Below the pieces are notes generated by a model. It had not been told where the DNA came from, searched no databases, and saw only the letters and a program-made list of their open reading frames with translations. This document shows, piece by piece, positions 33,675 to 46,000 of a DNA stretch of 64,000 nt. Source of the stretch: Verticillium longisporum (lineage: Eukaryota; Ascomycota; Sordariomycetes; Glomerellales; Plectosphaerellaceae); assembly GCA_019188255.1 (NCBI GenBank), contig JAETXT010000003.1, positions 3,162,001 through 3,226,000 on the forward strand, given 5' to 3'. Position 1 is the stretch's first letter. Each line of letters starts with the position of its first letter. The translations under genes and the position numbers were made by a program.

Positions 33675-35386
33675 CTATGCCTGCAGAGGTTGACCCATGC
33701 CACCATATGTGACCATTTTCGTAATTTGATATTCCGAGACACCGTAAAGCGAGCCCTCCCTTCCAAATCCACTTTCCTTGACACCACCGAAAGGCGCGGC
33801 AGGGTCGGAAATGAGACCCGTGTTGACGCCGACCATGCCAACCTCCAAGGCCTCGGCGACACGGTGCACGCGGTGCAAGTCCTTCGAGAAGAAGTAGCCA
33901 GCCAAGCCAAAGGTTGTGCTGTTTGCCATGGCAACGACCTCGGCCTCGGTATCGAAGGGGAAGATGCCCGCCACTGGGCCAAATGTCTCCTCCTCAGCCA
34001 TGGCCATGTCGCGCGTCATGCCCGTCAGGACAGTTGGCTCGAAGAAGCTACCCTCCATCTTGTTGCCACCAACCAGGACCTTGGCGCCCTTGGCTGTAGC
34101 ATCGCGGACGTGAGCATCAGCCTTGTCGACGGCGCGGTCGTGAATGAGAGGTCCGTGGGTTGTGCCTTCTTCGAAGCCGTTTCCGACGCGGAAACCCTTG
34201 ACCTGGTCTGCGAGGCGAGCAGAAAATGCATCGTACAGACCGCGCTGGACGTAAATGCGGTTCGCACAGACGCATGTCTGGCCACTGGAACGGAATTTGG
34301 AAGCAACAGCGCCAGCAACAGCAGCGTCGAGATCGGCATCATCGAAAAGATAAAGGGAGCGTTGCCGCCGAGTTCGAGAGAGAGCTTCTTCAAGGTGTCG
34401 GAGCTCTGGCGCATCAGGAGCTTGCCGACGTTGGTGGACCCGGTGAAGGAAACCTTTCGAATGGTTGGGGAGCTGGTCAGGGTTTCGCCGACCTCGGGAG
34501 TGTTCTGATGAGAGGTCACGACGTTGACGACGCCCGCAGGTATGCCAGCACGATGGGCAAGCTCGGCGAGGGCGAGAGAGGTGAAGGGCGTCTCAGCAGG
34601 CGCCTTGGCTACCACGGTACAGCCTGTGGCGAGGGCAGGGCCGATTTTGCGAGTGACCATGGCGGCAGGGAAGTTCCAACTGGCAACGTTTAGCAGGCGG
34701 CATTCAGCGGGGTGCGGGACTGACGGCGAACTCACGGGGTGATCAAGCCACAGACACCAACGGGCTCCTTGATGGTCCAGACCCTGTTGCCGGGCACAGA
34801 TGAAGGGATGGTGTTGCCGTAAATGCGCGGGGCTTCCTCGCTGAACCACTCGAAGAAGTTGGCGGCGTAGGTGACCTCTCCTTTGGCATCGGCCAGGGGC
34901 TTACCGTTCTCCCAGGTGATGAGGGTGGTCAAATCTTCGGCGTTTTGCATCATGAGATCATACCACTTGCGAAGCAGCTTAGAGCGCTCGCGGCCCGTCT
35001 TGTGACGGAAGTCCTTGAACGCCTCGGCGGCAGCGGCAATCGCCTTTTCAGTATCGGCGCCGTCAAACTCGGGACAGGTACCGATGAGCTTGCCGGTGGC
35101 GGGATCGTGGACCTCGAACGTCTTGCCAGACTTGGCCTTGACCCATTGGCCGTTGACGTAGCACACATCCTGCTTGAGGAGAGAAGGGTCTTTGAGCTGA
35201 GGTTTCAGTGTTAGCAAGGCCCCGGGGGCTGGGTCTGGGTAAAGGGCGTGCCTTGGGGACCATGGTTGAAGCGGCTCGAAGAGTAAAGGGGACGAAAGAG
35301 TTTCGAACTGGCCTCCTAGCTGTGACCTGAGATGAGAGTTTTAATAGCCTCTGAGGGTTGCCGGGGCGCGGCAGGATGCTGAGCAT
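33675..35386 (-). CDS. Succinate-semialdehyde dehydrogenase, mitochondrial, one frameshift
   Basis: Three exons, 35386-35252, 35196-34736 and 34679-33675, give 533 residues after correction. ATG at 35386 begins an Arg-rich, acid-free presequence (MLSILPRPGNPQRLLKL ... FTLRAAS), a mitochondrial targeting signal. The first intron is 55 nt and appears to be GC-AG (AAG/GCACGC, branch GCTAAC). The catalytic core shows WNFPAAMVTRKIGPALATG, FTGSTNVGKLL, SLELGGNAPFI (catalytic Glu) and SGQTCVCANRI (catalytic Cys), then EETFGPVAGIFPF and PFGGVKESGFGREG. This is the ALDH5/GabD group, oxidising succinic semialdehyde to succinate in the GABA shunt. The frame breaks at the A4 run 34345-34348; one extra base continues APFIFFDDADLDAAV. 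An internal Met (MVPK) just before the first intron could give a cytosolic form. Confidence 0.9.
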
Positions 35387-36330
35387 GATGGTGAGCCGAG
35401 GCACGGCAACGCAAAGGCCAGGGTGCAGACGCAGGGCTTAATTAGGGTGATGGAGGAGGACCTCAAGGCCGCATTGGTAGGCGGGTGGGCTTGCAGGAAC
35501 TGTGGAATAGACGGATTGTTGTTTGGTCTCTATCACTGGTTCAGGTGGTTCAGGCGTGCAATCAAGGCCTGCGAAGGGGTAGGTTGAAGATGATGGTGTT
35601 CAATTACTCGGAATGCAGCCAGTCTCGCTGATCACGTTATGACGTTCATTCGGCGTCGAGCACCGGGCCGGGACAACGAGGGGAGGGGCTACCAGGTACC
35701 AGCGCCCACCCGGCTTTGGTCACCGAGTTACAGGCAGGTGTGATGGGGGAAGTGGGGCTCAAGGCCGTCATGATTGCTGCTAGGTAGGAGCGGAGGAGGA
35801 GTAGGTAGGAGCTATGACCATGCCATTCGTTGGTTGCGCCGACTGTGGTGTCCCATCTGGCTCAACAAGAGGAGGACCGACCGACCTACCTACAAGGGAA
35901 GGCAGAGTCTTCATCTGACTCTCATCGCATAAGCAATGCCAAGAAGCGGGCAAGACCTCTTGCCCCGATGCAGCCTCAATGAGAGATGTCACCCCCTACC
36001 TCTGAACGTGAACGTCTCTCCTTCATCATCAATTGGAAGTTTCACGCGGCATCCCTCGACGACCTGGGCCATCTTGCCGGCGAAACGCAATTATCATTCT
36101 CCACGGGATCACCTGCTATTGAAAACTCGCCAGGAGGCACTTGAGCCAAGTGCCACGTCCGAAGAACTCGCGGCACCAACGTGATGGCCCCATACCAACA
36201 TGACGTTTTGGACCCTCTCGCCGTTGTGGCCGAGAGAGCCCGCGACGCTGTTACCGCACTGGCACCATGGCTTCACTCACGAGCCGGTGTCATTTTGAGA
36301 CAGTTTACGCAGTTGCGAGCCTCTGTCGAT
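35387..36330. other. Divergent promoter region between SSADH and GH79 genes
   Basis: About 0.9 kb with scattered GGTACC, CTAGGTAGG and CCTACCTAC units (35694-35895). An in-frame open stretch with an ATG at 36184 precedes the chosen GH79 start. Confidence 0.5.
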
Positions 36331-38008
36331 ATGCTGTACTCATTGCTACTCGTTGTAGCCTCCCTTACTTCTCCGGCTGATGGCGTTCATGTCGTGCCAG
36401 GGGTCGAGAGTGCGAGCCCCATTTTCGATGCCTTTATGAGCTTTTCCATCGAGTTTGTCTTCTGGCCCGACTTTGCTGGTAACAAATCTCACCCCAATCG
36501 GTTCTCCGATAATCTGCTTGAAAACCTAGGCCAGCTCCAGGGCGTACGACCCTATGTTCGTGTTGGCGGCAACACGCAAGACTATGCCTTGTACGATGAG
36601 TCTCTCCCTTATGCCGTCAACGGCACTTATGACCTGAAGAGGTCGAAGGATTACCCCACAACCATTGATATTGGCCCATCTTTCTTCGAGTCCTATAGCA
36701 CGTTCAACAACACCAAGTTCACGCATGGCTTCAATCTCGGCATCGGCGGGATCAAACCTGAAGGCCGTGTTGCTTTGCTTGCTACCGTGCCTCTAGCCTG
36801 CAAGGCCATTGGCAAAGCCAACCTCGACCTGTGGGAGTACGGCAATGAGCCTGACCTTTTCTCCATCTCTGCTCAGGGTCCAGTGCGGCCTTTGACCTGG
36901 AACGCCAAGGAATATGTCAAGGAGTGGTTGAACGGTACCAGAGACATCCGGGACGCTCTGGAGAAGTCATGCCCTGACATGATAGAGGGCGATCTCTATC
37001 GCTACGTCGCCCCATCAAATGGCGGTGTCTACAACCCTCTCCAGGCCGGTGAACAGTGGTCCGAGGGTCTCAACCGCGACGGTAACGTCAAGCTCTTCTC
37101 GACGCACAACTACATCAGTGGGGCCGAAAGTCCTGGAGTCACCCTCCAAGACACGTTGATGAACCATCATAAGACAACGCAGTCCGTCGATGCCCATGTG
37201 AGGACATATCGCGACTTGACGGCCCACCACGATGACGTCCCGCATCATATTCTGGGCGAGCACAACTCCCTCTATCACCAGGGCAAACCGGGCCTGTCCA
37301 ACTCTTTCGGAGCAGCCCTCTGGGGCATCGATTTCAACCTATACGCGGCCTCTGTCGGCATCAAACGTGTGCACATGCACATGGGCACCGACTACCGGGT
37401 AAGTTCTGCAAATGACTCGTTCTTTCTGCCCCTCATTACCTGAACTCTGTACTTACGCCTCGGTAGTACGGCAGCTGGCAGCCCATCACCACATCCACGA
37501 CAGTAGCCGGCACCAAGCCCCCCTACTACGGCAACGTCGCTGTGGCCGCCATGCTCTCGCCCGGTCGCGCTGTGCCGCCACCCCGCATCTCCATCGCCCA
37601 TATCTCGCTTCCCACCCCACGCGCTGCCGCCTATGCCGCGTACCACAACTCAACACTAGCCCGCCTCCTCGTCCTCAACCTAGAGGCTCACAACTCAACC
37701 GTCAACGGCACCGGCGAGATTCCCGACCCCATGGCCCCAGCCCGCCCGTTGTTCCGCTATGCCTTTGCCGTGCCGGGGCTGGGCGGGTCGGCACGGGTGC
37801 AGAGACTTTTGCAAACGGTAGTGACGCCATCTCCGGGATTACGTGGGACGGCTGGAGCTATAACCGGGAGCTGGCAGATGGGAGGCCCGTGAGGCTGCGC
37901 AATGTCACGGTCGGAGAGAGGGCCGAGGTACGGGAGGGTGTGGTGGAGGTGGAGGTGCCGGCAAGTCAGGCTGTCCTCGTGAATTTCGGCGAGGCCGGGG
38001 AAGAATGA
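36331..38008 (+). CDS. GH79 beta-glucuronidase-like secreted glycoside hydrolase, one frameshift
   Basis: Two exons, 36331-37398 and 37467-38008, give about 536 residues after correction. I choose ATG 36331 because it starts a clean signal peptide (MLYSLLLVVASLTSPADG). An in-frame ATG at 36184 would bury it 49 residues in. The TIM-barrel has FWPDFAGN, YVRVGGNTQDYALYD, the acid/base Glu in WEYGNEPDLF (about residue 173) and the nucleophile Glu in HHILGEHNSLYHQG (about 310), as in GH79. The C-terminal beta domain (YGSWQPITTSTTVAG ... PYYGNVAVAAML ... LLVLNLEAHNST) follows. Several N-glycosylation sites fit secretion. The frame breaks at the T4 run 37807-37810; one extra T gives FANGSDAISGITWDGWSYN. 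It would remove glucuronic acid (or 4-O-methyl form) from arabinogalactan or similar glycans. Confidence 0.88.
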
Positions 38009-38462
38009 GGGAGGGGCCAGTGTTTCGATAATGTATGAATTTTGACACAGAGGGACAACGCCATGCAAGGAAGGCAACTTGCTCCCGGAAGGCTTGACTG
38101 CTACGACGACACGGTTCGTACCACGGGCATATCGGCAGTTTGCATATCACGAAAGAAAGCCTTAATCCGAATCCTGTCTGACAATGTCATGTTTGTGTTG
38201 CAGCTCAGATAGTGCGGGCTACGTAGTGTACATGAGAGAAACTGTCCCATCTCGTGGGCGGCCGGCCTATACACTGGCCATGGATGGTTTCATCCCCATG
38301 CCCCACAGACAGTAATGAGTAGTAGTCTTGTAGCAAAAGAATTCCGACGTCCCAAACTCCAAGCAGAAGAGACAGATTGCTTCACACCTGCCCGTCACGG
38401 CCATTTCTTCTAAAGATATGAAACAAAACAAAAAAGGCATCACTCTCGGCATGGGCTCCCGC
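38009..38462. other. Convergent 3' flanks, no gene seen
   Basis: About 450 bp between the stops of the GH79-like gene and the four-span membrane protein. Confidence 0.6.
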
Positions 38463-39376
38463 TCAACCGTACTGCTGCCTCAGCGGCAGCTTGCGATCCA
38501 GCGTCTGGAAGGCCATGGTCCTGGGCGTGTACGGCTGGACCATGACCCTCGGGCTGGCGGGTCCCTTGCCGCCGGCCATGCTGGCCATCTCCCACTGGCC
38601 GCCCGTCTTGACGGGGCTGCTCCTGTCCGACTCGACATTGTCGTCATCGTCGTCCTCGTCGTCGCTGTCCTCGCCCCAGCGCGAGTTCTTGCGATGCGGG
38701 TGCTTGTCGGTCTCGGTGGGCCACATGCCCCAGACGGCCATGCCGAGGTTGACGAGGACCACGGCGAGCATGAGGACGGTGACGGCGAAGGAAGCCTTGG
38801 CGAGGCGGCAGGACTTTTCGGCATTGTGGCGGCCGCCGGCGGGGGCGCAGGAGCGGGTGATGTACCAGGCTATGTTGGAGGGGCGCTCGGGGTCGGCGTG
38901 GTCGGGTCCCATCTGGCCGTACATGGAGGTTGTCCAGAGGGCCGTGAGGATAATGTTGAAGATGAGCGCAACGAGGGGGTAGTAGACCTTCATGATGAAG
39001 AGCACCATGCGGACGATGAGACTGAAGAGGGACACGAGTGTCAGGGCGACGTTGAAGTCGGTCAGGCTGTTGGTGTTGGTCAGTATGAAGCAACTCAATG
39101 AGAGGCAGAGATTCGGAGGAGCACGCACGATTGTGACCAGACAAAGGGGATCTTGGGCAGAGGGCGGTAGTTTGCGTGGGCGTAGAGAATCATGCGAGGA
39201 TCCGAGTTCCAGCCATTCTCGTAGCCAATCTGCCACATCTTGGTGCGCCAGGTGTTGGGCTGGGCGATGCCGAAGAGGACGAGGAGGGGGACCATGCAGA
39301 TGAGCTCAGCGAGCATGTTGAACCACATGTAGCGCTTGGCCGAGGGCCACTTGCGGTGGAAGATGCGGTAGTTCAT
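38463..39376 (-). CDS. Four-span (MARVEL-like) membrane protein
   Basis: Two exons, 39376-39129 and 39066-38463, with a 62-nt intron (donor GTGCGT, acceptor CAACAG), give 283 residues. Four hydrophobic helices are seen: MLAELICMVPLLVLFGIA, ALTLVSLFSLIVRMVLFIM, LVALIFNIILTALWTTSMYG and VTVLMLAVVLVNLGMAVWGMW. A charged cytosolic tail contains a striking acidic block (EDSDDEDDDDD) and Ser/Pro motifs. The order and a long loop after helix 1 (QPNTWRTKMWQIGYENGWNS) match a family of uncharacterised ascomycete membrane proteins related in layout to MARVEL proteins, which organise membrane domains. ATG 39376 (MNYRIFHRKWPSAKRY) gives a basic N-terminus facing the cytosol. No frame break. Confidence 0.8.
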
Positions 39377-40053
39377 CTTGTCGGCGTATGTGAGGGTTTC
39401 GAATTTGATGAGGTGGTATGTCGTGAGAGAAAATGGAATGTCAGTTTTCGAGTTTGAGCTCAGTCGAGGGGTTGTCGTCGTCTACGTCTGGGTCTTTCCC
39501 CCGCTTTGTCTATGTTCACGTCGGGTGGCGGAGTTCTTTGTACCGCTCAAGGCGCAATCGTCGCCAGAGAGGTCGTCTTTCACATTGGTCCAGATGCCAG
39601 CTTCACGGACCGTGTCGTGCCACCGATGGATCGATGCAAGTCGTATGTTGGTCGTCGTCGTCGTCTTCTTCTCAAGGAGGGGGGGAAAGAGAAGAGCCGC
39701 GCTGGTCCCCGTGGGCGGTGGCAGGTTTAAGGGCCATGGGCCTCACGGCATGCCGCCCGCCGTTCGTTGGTTTCTGCAGCATTTGGGGTGGTCGTACTGG
39801 GATGGCTGCCAGTCTTGCCGGGCATGCGAGAGCAATCACAGCGACCATGGCCAATGGGGGCAGGTTGTCACCGGGAGGGGGTGAGATGTAAGCGCCGTGA
39901 TGAGGGGCGAGGGTCGTGATTTGGCGGTTGGGTGCTGGGGCCTGGCCAATGAGCGCCCGCGAGTAGGCACTCAGGGTGCACCTGCAGATCATGGGTCCGT
40001 GGCCCCTTCCGTTGCCGCCCACTGCCCGCTAGCCCGGTGGGGGGATAGCCTAA
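39377..40053. other. Intergenic up to the second transposon
   Basis: GC-rich unique sequence ending at TAA (40051-40053), the left target duplication of the next element. No gene is seen. Confidence 0.6.
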
Positions 40054-40085
40054 GGCCCTGATCCTCTCAGCCATTGAATTGAAAA
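40054..40085 (+). repeat. Left terminal inverted repeat of the PIF/Harbinger-like element
   Basis: Identical over 32 bp to the reverse complement of 43020-43051. Confidence 0.95.
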
Positions 40086-43019
40086 GCCATTAGCTCAATA
40101 GTACTTCCTCTAAACGGTGCTAGCGGGCTATTTCAGAAGTACCTCTAAACCCCTACTTTTCTCCTTCCATTTTAAATAGTCGGAATAAGACTCTTCTATT
40201 CTATACCGAGCTTCGTTACCTTAATTCTAGTCGTAAAGTATAATTAATATAATTAGTTCTATACCTCTATTATATAAATTTATACTTACTTATTACTAAA
40301 ACGACCCCTATAACTATAATAAGCGATAAAGAGCGAGTCCATATAGCTCTTAGCCGAATTATAATTAATCTCGACGACGAAATCGACCTATTTATTAGCA
40401 ATAATGAAGAAGCTACTCCTCGAGAAGTATCTAAACCTCTCTTCTGTACGCTAATAGAGCTAAAACCCTCCTAAAATAATAGGCTATAAGCTCGATTTAT
40501 ATAATAATCCGAGTATATAAAGCTTTTCTTTAAGTATTTATAATATTTAATTATAGAAGGAAAATTCTTTATAATAAATAATAAGCGGATTATTCTTAGA
40601 TCTATATTTAGCGAAATCCTTCCTAATTTATAATTAGCGTTCCCTATAATAGATTTTACTATTTATAAGCTTATTATAAAGTACTCGAATCTTTATTCGG
40701 AATATTAGAAGGTTCTATTATTTATAGAAAAGTCGGGGGTAAGATATAATAACTTTATAGATAGGATATCGATTTTAGAAGTAAATTAGGATATATTTAA
40801 GATAAAGAATAAAAGGATATTATAAATAAGATCTTAGGGGTTCCTATATATCGATTTATTATATTAAGCTATATAACTATATTTATATATAATAGGTAAA
40901 GATATCTTAGAGGTATAGGAATACTATTATTAATAGAGCTCTATTAGAGATAAGAGTAATATTAGAATAGAGGTTAAGAGGCTATAGATCGAGAGGGCGA
41001 GTAAGAAGTAGGATCTAGGGCATAATTTAGAGACTTCTATTCTAAGAATCGATCTCTCTAATCTCGATTTACCTTCTTTAACTACTTTACTAGCCTCGTA
41101 GCGCTATTAGGCTAAAATAGCTAAAGAATAATAATCGGAAGTTATAAAGGTAATCTATAAAGGCCTAGATAGGCTTATAATATTAAAAGGAGAGGTAATA
41201 ATAATATAAATATTACTCTTCTATAAATAACGATTTAGGAAGGATCTCGGATTTAATAGCCTCTTAGAAGTAAAGGAGTAATTTTCATATAATCCGCTAA
41301 AGGCTTCGATCTTTAATTACCTATTATAAAGGTCTTAGTAATTATTTTTAAAGAAGATAAATATAATAAGTAATATAGATAATAAAGAGGGTAATATAGG
41401 CGAAATAGCTAATATAATAGAAGAAGTAGTTTAATATTCGGATCTTAGATTCTAAGTAATATAAATAGCTATACTAGCTATATATAGAATAGTCTTATAT
41501 AGATATAGCTTTCTTATTAACTAGGGTCCTACTCTTTTAATAATTAAGTAGAATTATTATTTAATATTTAATTTCTAGGCTATAGCGATTACTAATCTAG
41601 ATATCTATTCTCTCCTTTACTATATATAGAACTTCTTCTATATCTATATTATTAATACCTCTAAGGCTATTTATACTTTCTAATCTATTAATTCTATTAT
41701 ATTCTATTTAAAGGAAGTTCTAGAAACCTATTATAGTATATACGATATTAATTTATATAGCGAATAAGTATTCTAATAATCCTTTCCTTAATATTATAAA
41801 TATATACTTAAGGACCTTAAATATCCTCTTAATAATAATATAAAGGTATATATAGATATAATTATATCTATCTTTTATTAATAAGCTATCTTAATCGATA
41901 TTTTCGAAGTCTCTAAGATAATAATAATATTCTATAAATAGTATAATAAACCCTTATAGGTCTTATATAAACCCGCTATCTACGAGATAGAAATGGCTAT
42001 TAAGTACTTAGAAGGACCTTATTAAGGCCTATATTAGAAGGGTCGAATTATTAATAGACCCCTCTATATCTATTAATATATAAATGAATATAAAGTTAAA
42101 TCTTATAATAGCGAATACGTTCTATAATATCCCTCCTTTCCTATTAAAGAATTTATTCTTCTTAAAGGCCTTAATAAAGGCTAGTATATAAATTCTATTA
42201 ATAATATTAATATAATTATTAAATTAATAATATTATAAGTTTAGCTTAATATATTTATCGATAAATTCGTCCTTAAGAAGGCAAATAAACTTAATATAGA
42301 GCTTATATAAAGCTTATAATACTTTATTAAATATCCTTAGAATACTACTCTAAGGGATTTTTAATAACGTCTCTATTACCCTCTATATTACTATATAGCC
42401 GATAATATAGAGAAAAACTAATAGCTTCTATTCTATAGATCGATATTAAGAATCCTAGATAAGATAATGCTTCCTAGCCTAGCTCGTAAATACTCGGAAT
42501 TCTAGCTTTAAGAGCTAAAATATATTTATAAACCTATATTCTAGGCCCTCTAGCTAAGCTATTACGAGCTATTAAGCTACTATTATTTACTTAATTACTT
42601 ATTATCGTAAAGCCTTTTTATAGAATAATTATAATAGTAATAGGAAGTCGAGGAGAAATAGTAATATTAATATTACGATTTAATCGATTTTATCGTCTTC
42701 TTTATTAATAAGCTTAAGCGCTCTAAAAATCGTAGTAAGTATTAGAAATGATTCTATTTTAATATAGAATTAGCCTAGAGAGCGATAACGTAATTAACTC
42801 GATTAAGAAACGCGAGCTATTAAACTTAATAGCTAATTCTTCGCTTAAATAGGGAATTTCCTATAGGAATAGGGGCCCCTACTAGCGTAGTATATTTATT
42901 ATATAATATCTAGTTAAATGTTAGCTTACTATTTATTTAGTGCAAAACGCCTATTGAATTAGGTAAGGCGTTATAGGTACGGGCTACATTTCATATACGT
43001 CGATGAACTTTTCATTTCA

Positions 43020-43051
43020 TTTTCAATTCAATGGCTGAGAGGATCAGGGCC
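43020..43051 (-). repeat. Right terminal inverted repeat of the PIF/Harbinger-like element
   Basis: Mirror copy of 40054-40085, followed by the TAA duplication. Confidence 0.95.
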
Positions 43052-46000
43052 TAAGCTTCGTGAGAGCTCGCCGGAGCTCCACCCTCACTTCACGACGACA
43101 TGTCGACGCTGCAGACAAAGCCGCTGACCATGGATAGCTACGGCTATGACTTGCATTTGCATCATTCGAGGAAACTATTGTATTCAATTCAATTCACATC
43201 GCCAACCGCCTGCGTTCTGCCTATTACAGGGCACCTCTGAATGTGGGGTAGATGAGGGAGGTATCGCATCGCCTGTCGACTCTTTCTCCATCACAGTATC
43301 GAGGCTCGACCCGGCATGCCCGGGCCCTGTACCAATACGCACCAGTGGTCCTATAACATATCCAACTATCTTTCTGAGATCCGAGACACGACCCCGTTGC
43401 GGGAGGTGGCATCTATCTCGACCCTGCGTATCTTGATCGATACCCTTGGGAACAACATCTGCCCCTTGATTGAGGATGATGGCGGTACCCCAGGCAATCT
43501 CCTTTCATACTTGAAGGAATTCTACTGACGGAACAAGACCTGGTCACTATAGATACAGACAGCGCGGCCGGTCGGCCCTTCCAGGCTCGATTATCCCGCG
43601 TACTCCGTAATCCTGATCACTACCAGAAAGGAAACCTCCATACCCGTCTCACGAGACAGTTGGGGAGGTCCTGGTGAGATAGTGCGACCTCATCAGAAGT
43701 ATCGGCATGCCATCGTCTCTGTGACAATTTCCCTAGTTCTAGACAGTTAACTTCTCGATCTTCTATTCCCCTTGACACTCTGCCAATTGGCAAACTCTAC
43801 GGTTGTCACTCGCTTTATTGAGAAATCTGAAAGCACCTCCAAGGAAATACCAGAAGAGGAAAAACTTGCTAGCTTATACAAATGTACATATGTACCAACA
43901 AACATCGCGGGTCATATCATGAGCTCCCTCTAGGGCTTCAACCCCGGAGTTCGGTACATTCCAGGACCCCACGAGCACCGAGAGACGACTTCATCTTAAT
44001 GCCCCTGTGTCTTTTGTGGCCACCGCGAGAATAGTGAGGCTTAGTCTCACTAGTGCATGTTGTGCCTCGACGGGGATGACGTGGCGCATCACAAAGAGCT
44101 ATATATATGGGAGAACATTGGAAGTCTTGCCTTGCCGATCCATCAAGTTGCGGCTCGCCGAAGTACGTCTTAAGGGGCGGGGAAATGGCAACCATTTCCC
44201 TGGATTCGCATATTTGAGCTGCCCTTCCATCCTGTGGCGGAACAGCCCTAAGGAGAGTACAACCAAATTAGCTTATTTGCCTCCCCTGTGATGGCTCACA
44301 CCAGACGCTACGAGGCCGAGACCAACTCGTATTTCCAGCCATTCGGCAAGCTCGAAGTCCCGTCCTGACTTGCTTCCACAGATGAGGATCACGAAACACA
44401 GCAAGTTCCGAGCTCGAAGGGCCAAGGAATATCATCCAAAACAAAATGTGATGGCAGGCCATGCTTCGTTCTCACAGGAAGATGCCACTACCAAGACGAA
44501 CACATGCTCTTGGATAAGGAGAAGGGAACAGGATGTTGGATATCGTTGGCTGAACGCTGAACCTCACATATCTGAACATGTGTATGACAGATTACACCAA
44601 CACATGGGACCTATTGCTGATTTTAGTCGGAGAATGTGAAATTCAATTTTTGTTTTCTAAAAATGATTGTTTCTTGAATTCGAGTGAGCACGATGCGTTG
44701 GCAGACGTCAAATTGGCTGCATCCTACAGAGGGAAAGAGAGATACACGCCGGACCGTAGAGGATTAGATGGCGAGGCAGATTGGTGTCAATGAAGGCAGA
44801 TATCTCCCCTTAACAACTGTACCAACACTGGTCTGTTGATTTGACCCACACAAGAATCTGCTCATATCTCGCCATTCTTGCTACTGGCTCCAAATACGAA
44901 CCTCTCACTCTTTCATCGCTGGCGTTCGTTCATCACGATCCTCCAGCTGAAAAGAGACACTCGGCCTGCTGCTCTTCCAGTCTAGCAAGCAGCCCTTTCA
45001 GCTATCAGGCAGTTTGTCCCTGACAACCTGGACGGCACCTCGATAGCATCCGACGCACGTGCGGCCGAAGCTAATGAGCTTGCGTAGAAGATTCGTGATC
45101 GACGCAGCAGTGGGCTTCTACGCTCCCAGACTGGCGGGGCGCCTGCCATCGTGCGCACATTCCACGTGCGAAGATCTTCGGGGCGCGGAATATACTCCGT
45201 GTGTCTAGTAATGTCTGTTGCCTGCCGTCGATCCCGCGATCCTTCTCCTGTCGGCGCCTTCTCAGTCCCGCCCTGCGTAGCGCTTCAGGAGAGCATGCTT
45301 CACCGGACTGGCCTGGGGCTAGCCTGGCGACGAAGCGTAAACTCTGTTTGGGACGAACACGACCGCGAACGGGGAGAGAAGGGGGGGCGCGGTTGTGGGC
45401 GTCTCGGCAAAGCGGGTGCACCTTGACAGGTCCCGCGCTACTGCGACTGGCAAGAGACGGACGTCGTCATAGGGGCATAGCGTCATTGCTTCGGCTTGTA
45501 CATTCAGATGAATCCTCAGTTCGCCGTCTCAAGGACGAACGAGTTTCAACGACTTTGTCGTTTCGCGTGTTTCGGTGCCAAAGGGTTGGATGTCTTTGGC
45601 GGGACGAATCGAGGCGAGACAAGGCGTTTGCTTGGCACCTGTGTGTTCCGAGGACCCGAACGTCTGTTTACCACAGTGTATTGCTTTTTTTTCTCCCCGA
45701 GGTTGGCAGCCGGCGATGCGGATCCGGTAGGCTTGCTCGAGGTTGGAGGGTTCTTTGACCGGTCTGCCACCAAACGGTAGGGCGAGCGGCCCACTAGGCA
45801 ATGTGAGGCATGATGTGTGTGTGTGTGAGTGGCCTCAGCCAGGAAAAAACGATCGGCGATGACAAGTGGGGCAGATTGCGGTCTGGACCGTAGACGGCGG
45901 GGATGACCCTGGCTGAAGTGCCGAGAAGGGCAAAAAGGGATTCAGAAAAGGGCATGGGACGATGGGAAATGCTTTTTCTGGTGGCGCCGTTGGGGCCATT

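Larger units (their letters stand above)
40054..43051. mobile_element. RIP-degraded TIR transposon, PIF/Harbinger-like
   Basis: A 2998-bp AT-rich island bounded by perfect 32-bp inverted repeats starting GGCCCTGATCCTCTCAGCC. Both ends abut TAA (40051-40053 and 43052-43054). A 3-bp TWA duplication and GGSCC-type ends are typical of PIF/Harbinger elements. The interior, from about 40180 to 42890, is nearly free of CA and TG dinucleotides and full of stops, as expected after RIP. The outermost 100-150 bp at each end keep normal composition. No transposase reading frame remains. The class call rests on the duplication and termini only; boundaries are firm. Confidence 0.8.

Noticed and set aside
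17704..39376. Secondary-metabolite gene cluster
   Set aside because: No synthase, P450, transporter or cluster regulator is present; the genes are housekeeping or signalling types.
45151..45758. Possible small genes in the 45-kb region
   Set aside because: Overlapping frames on both strands, no domain and no splice-supported extension.
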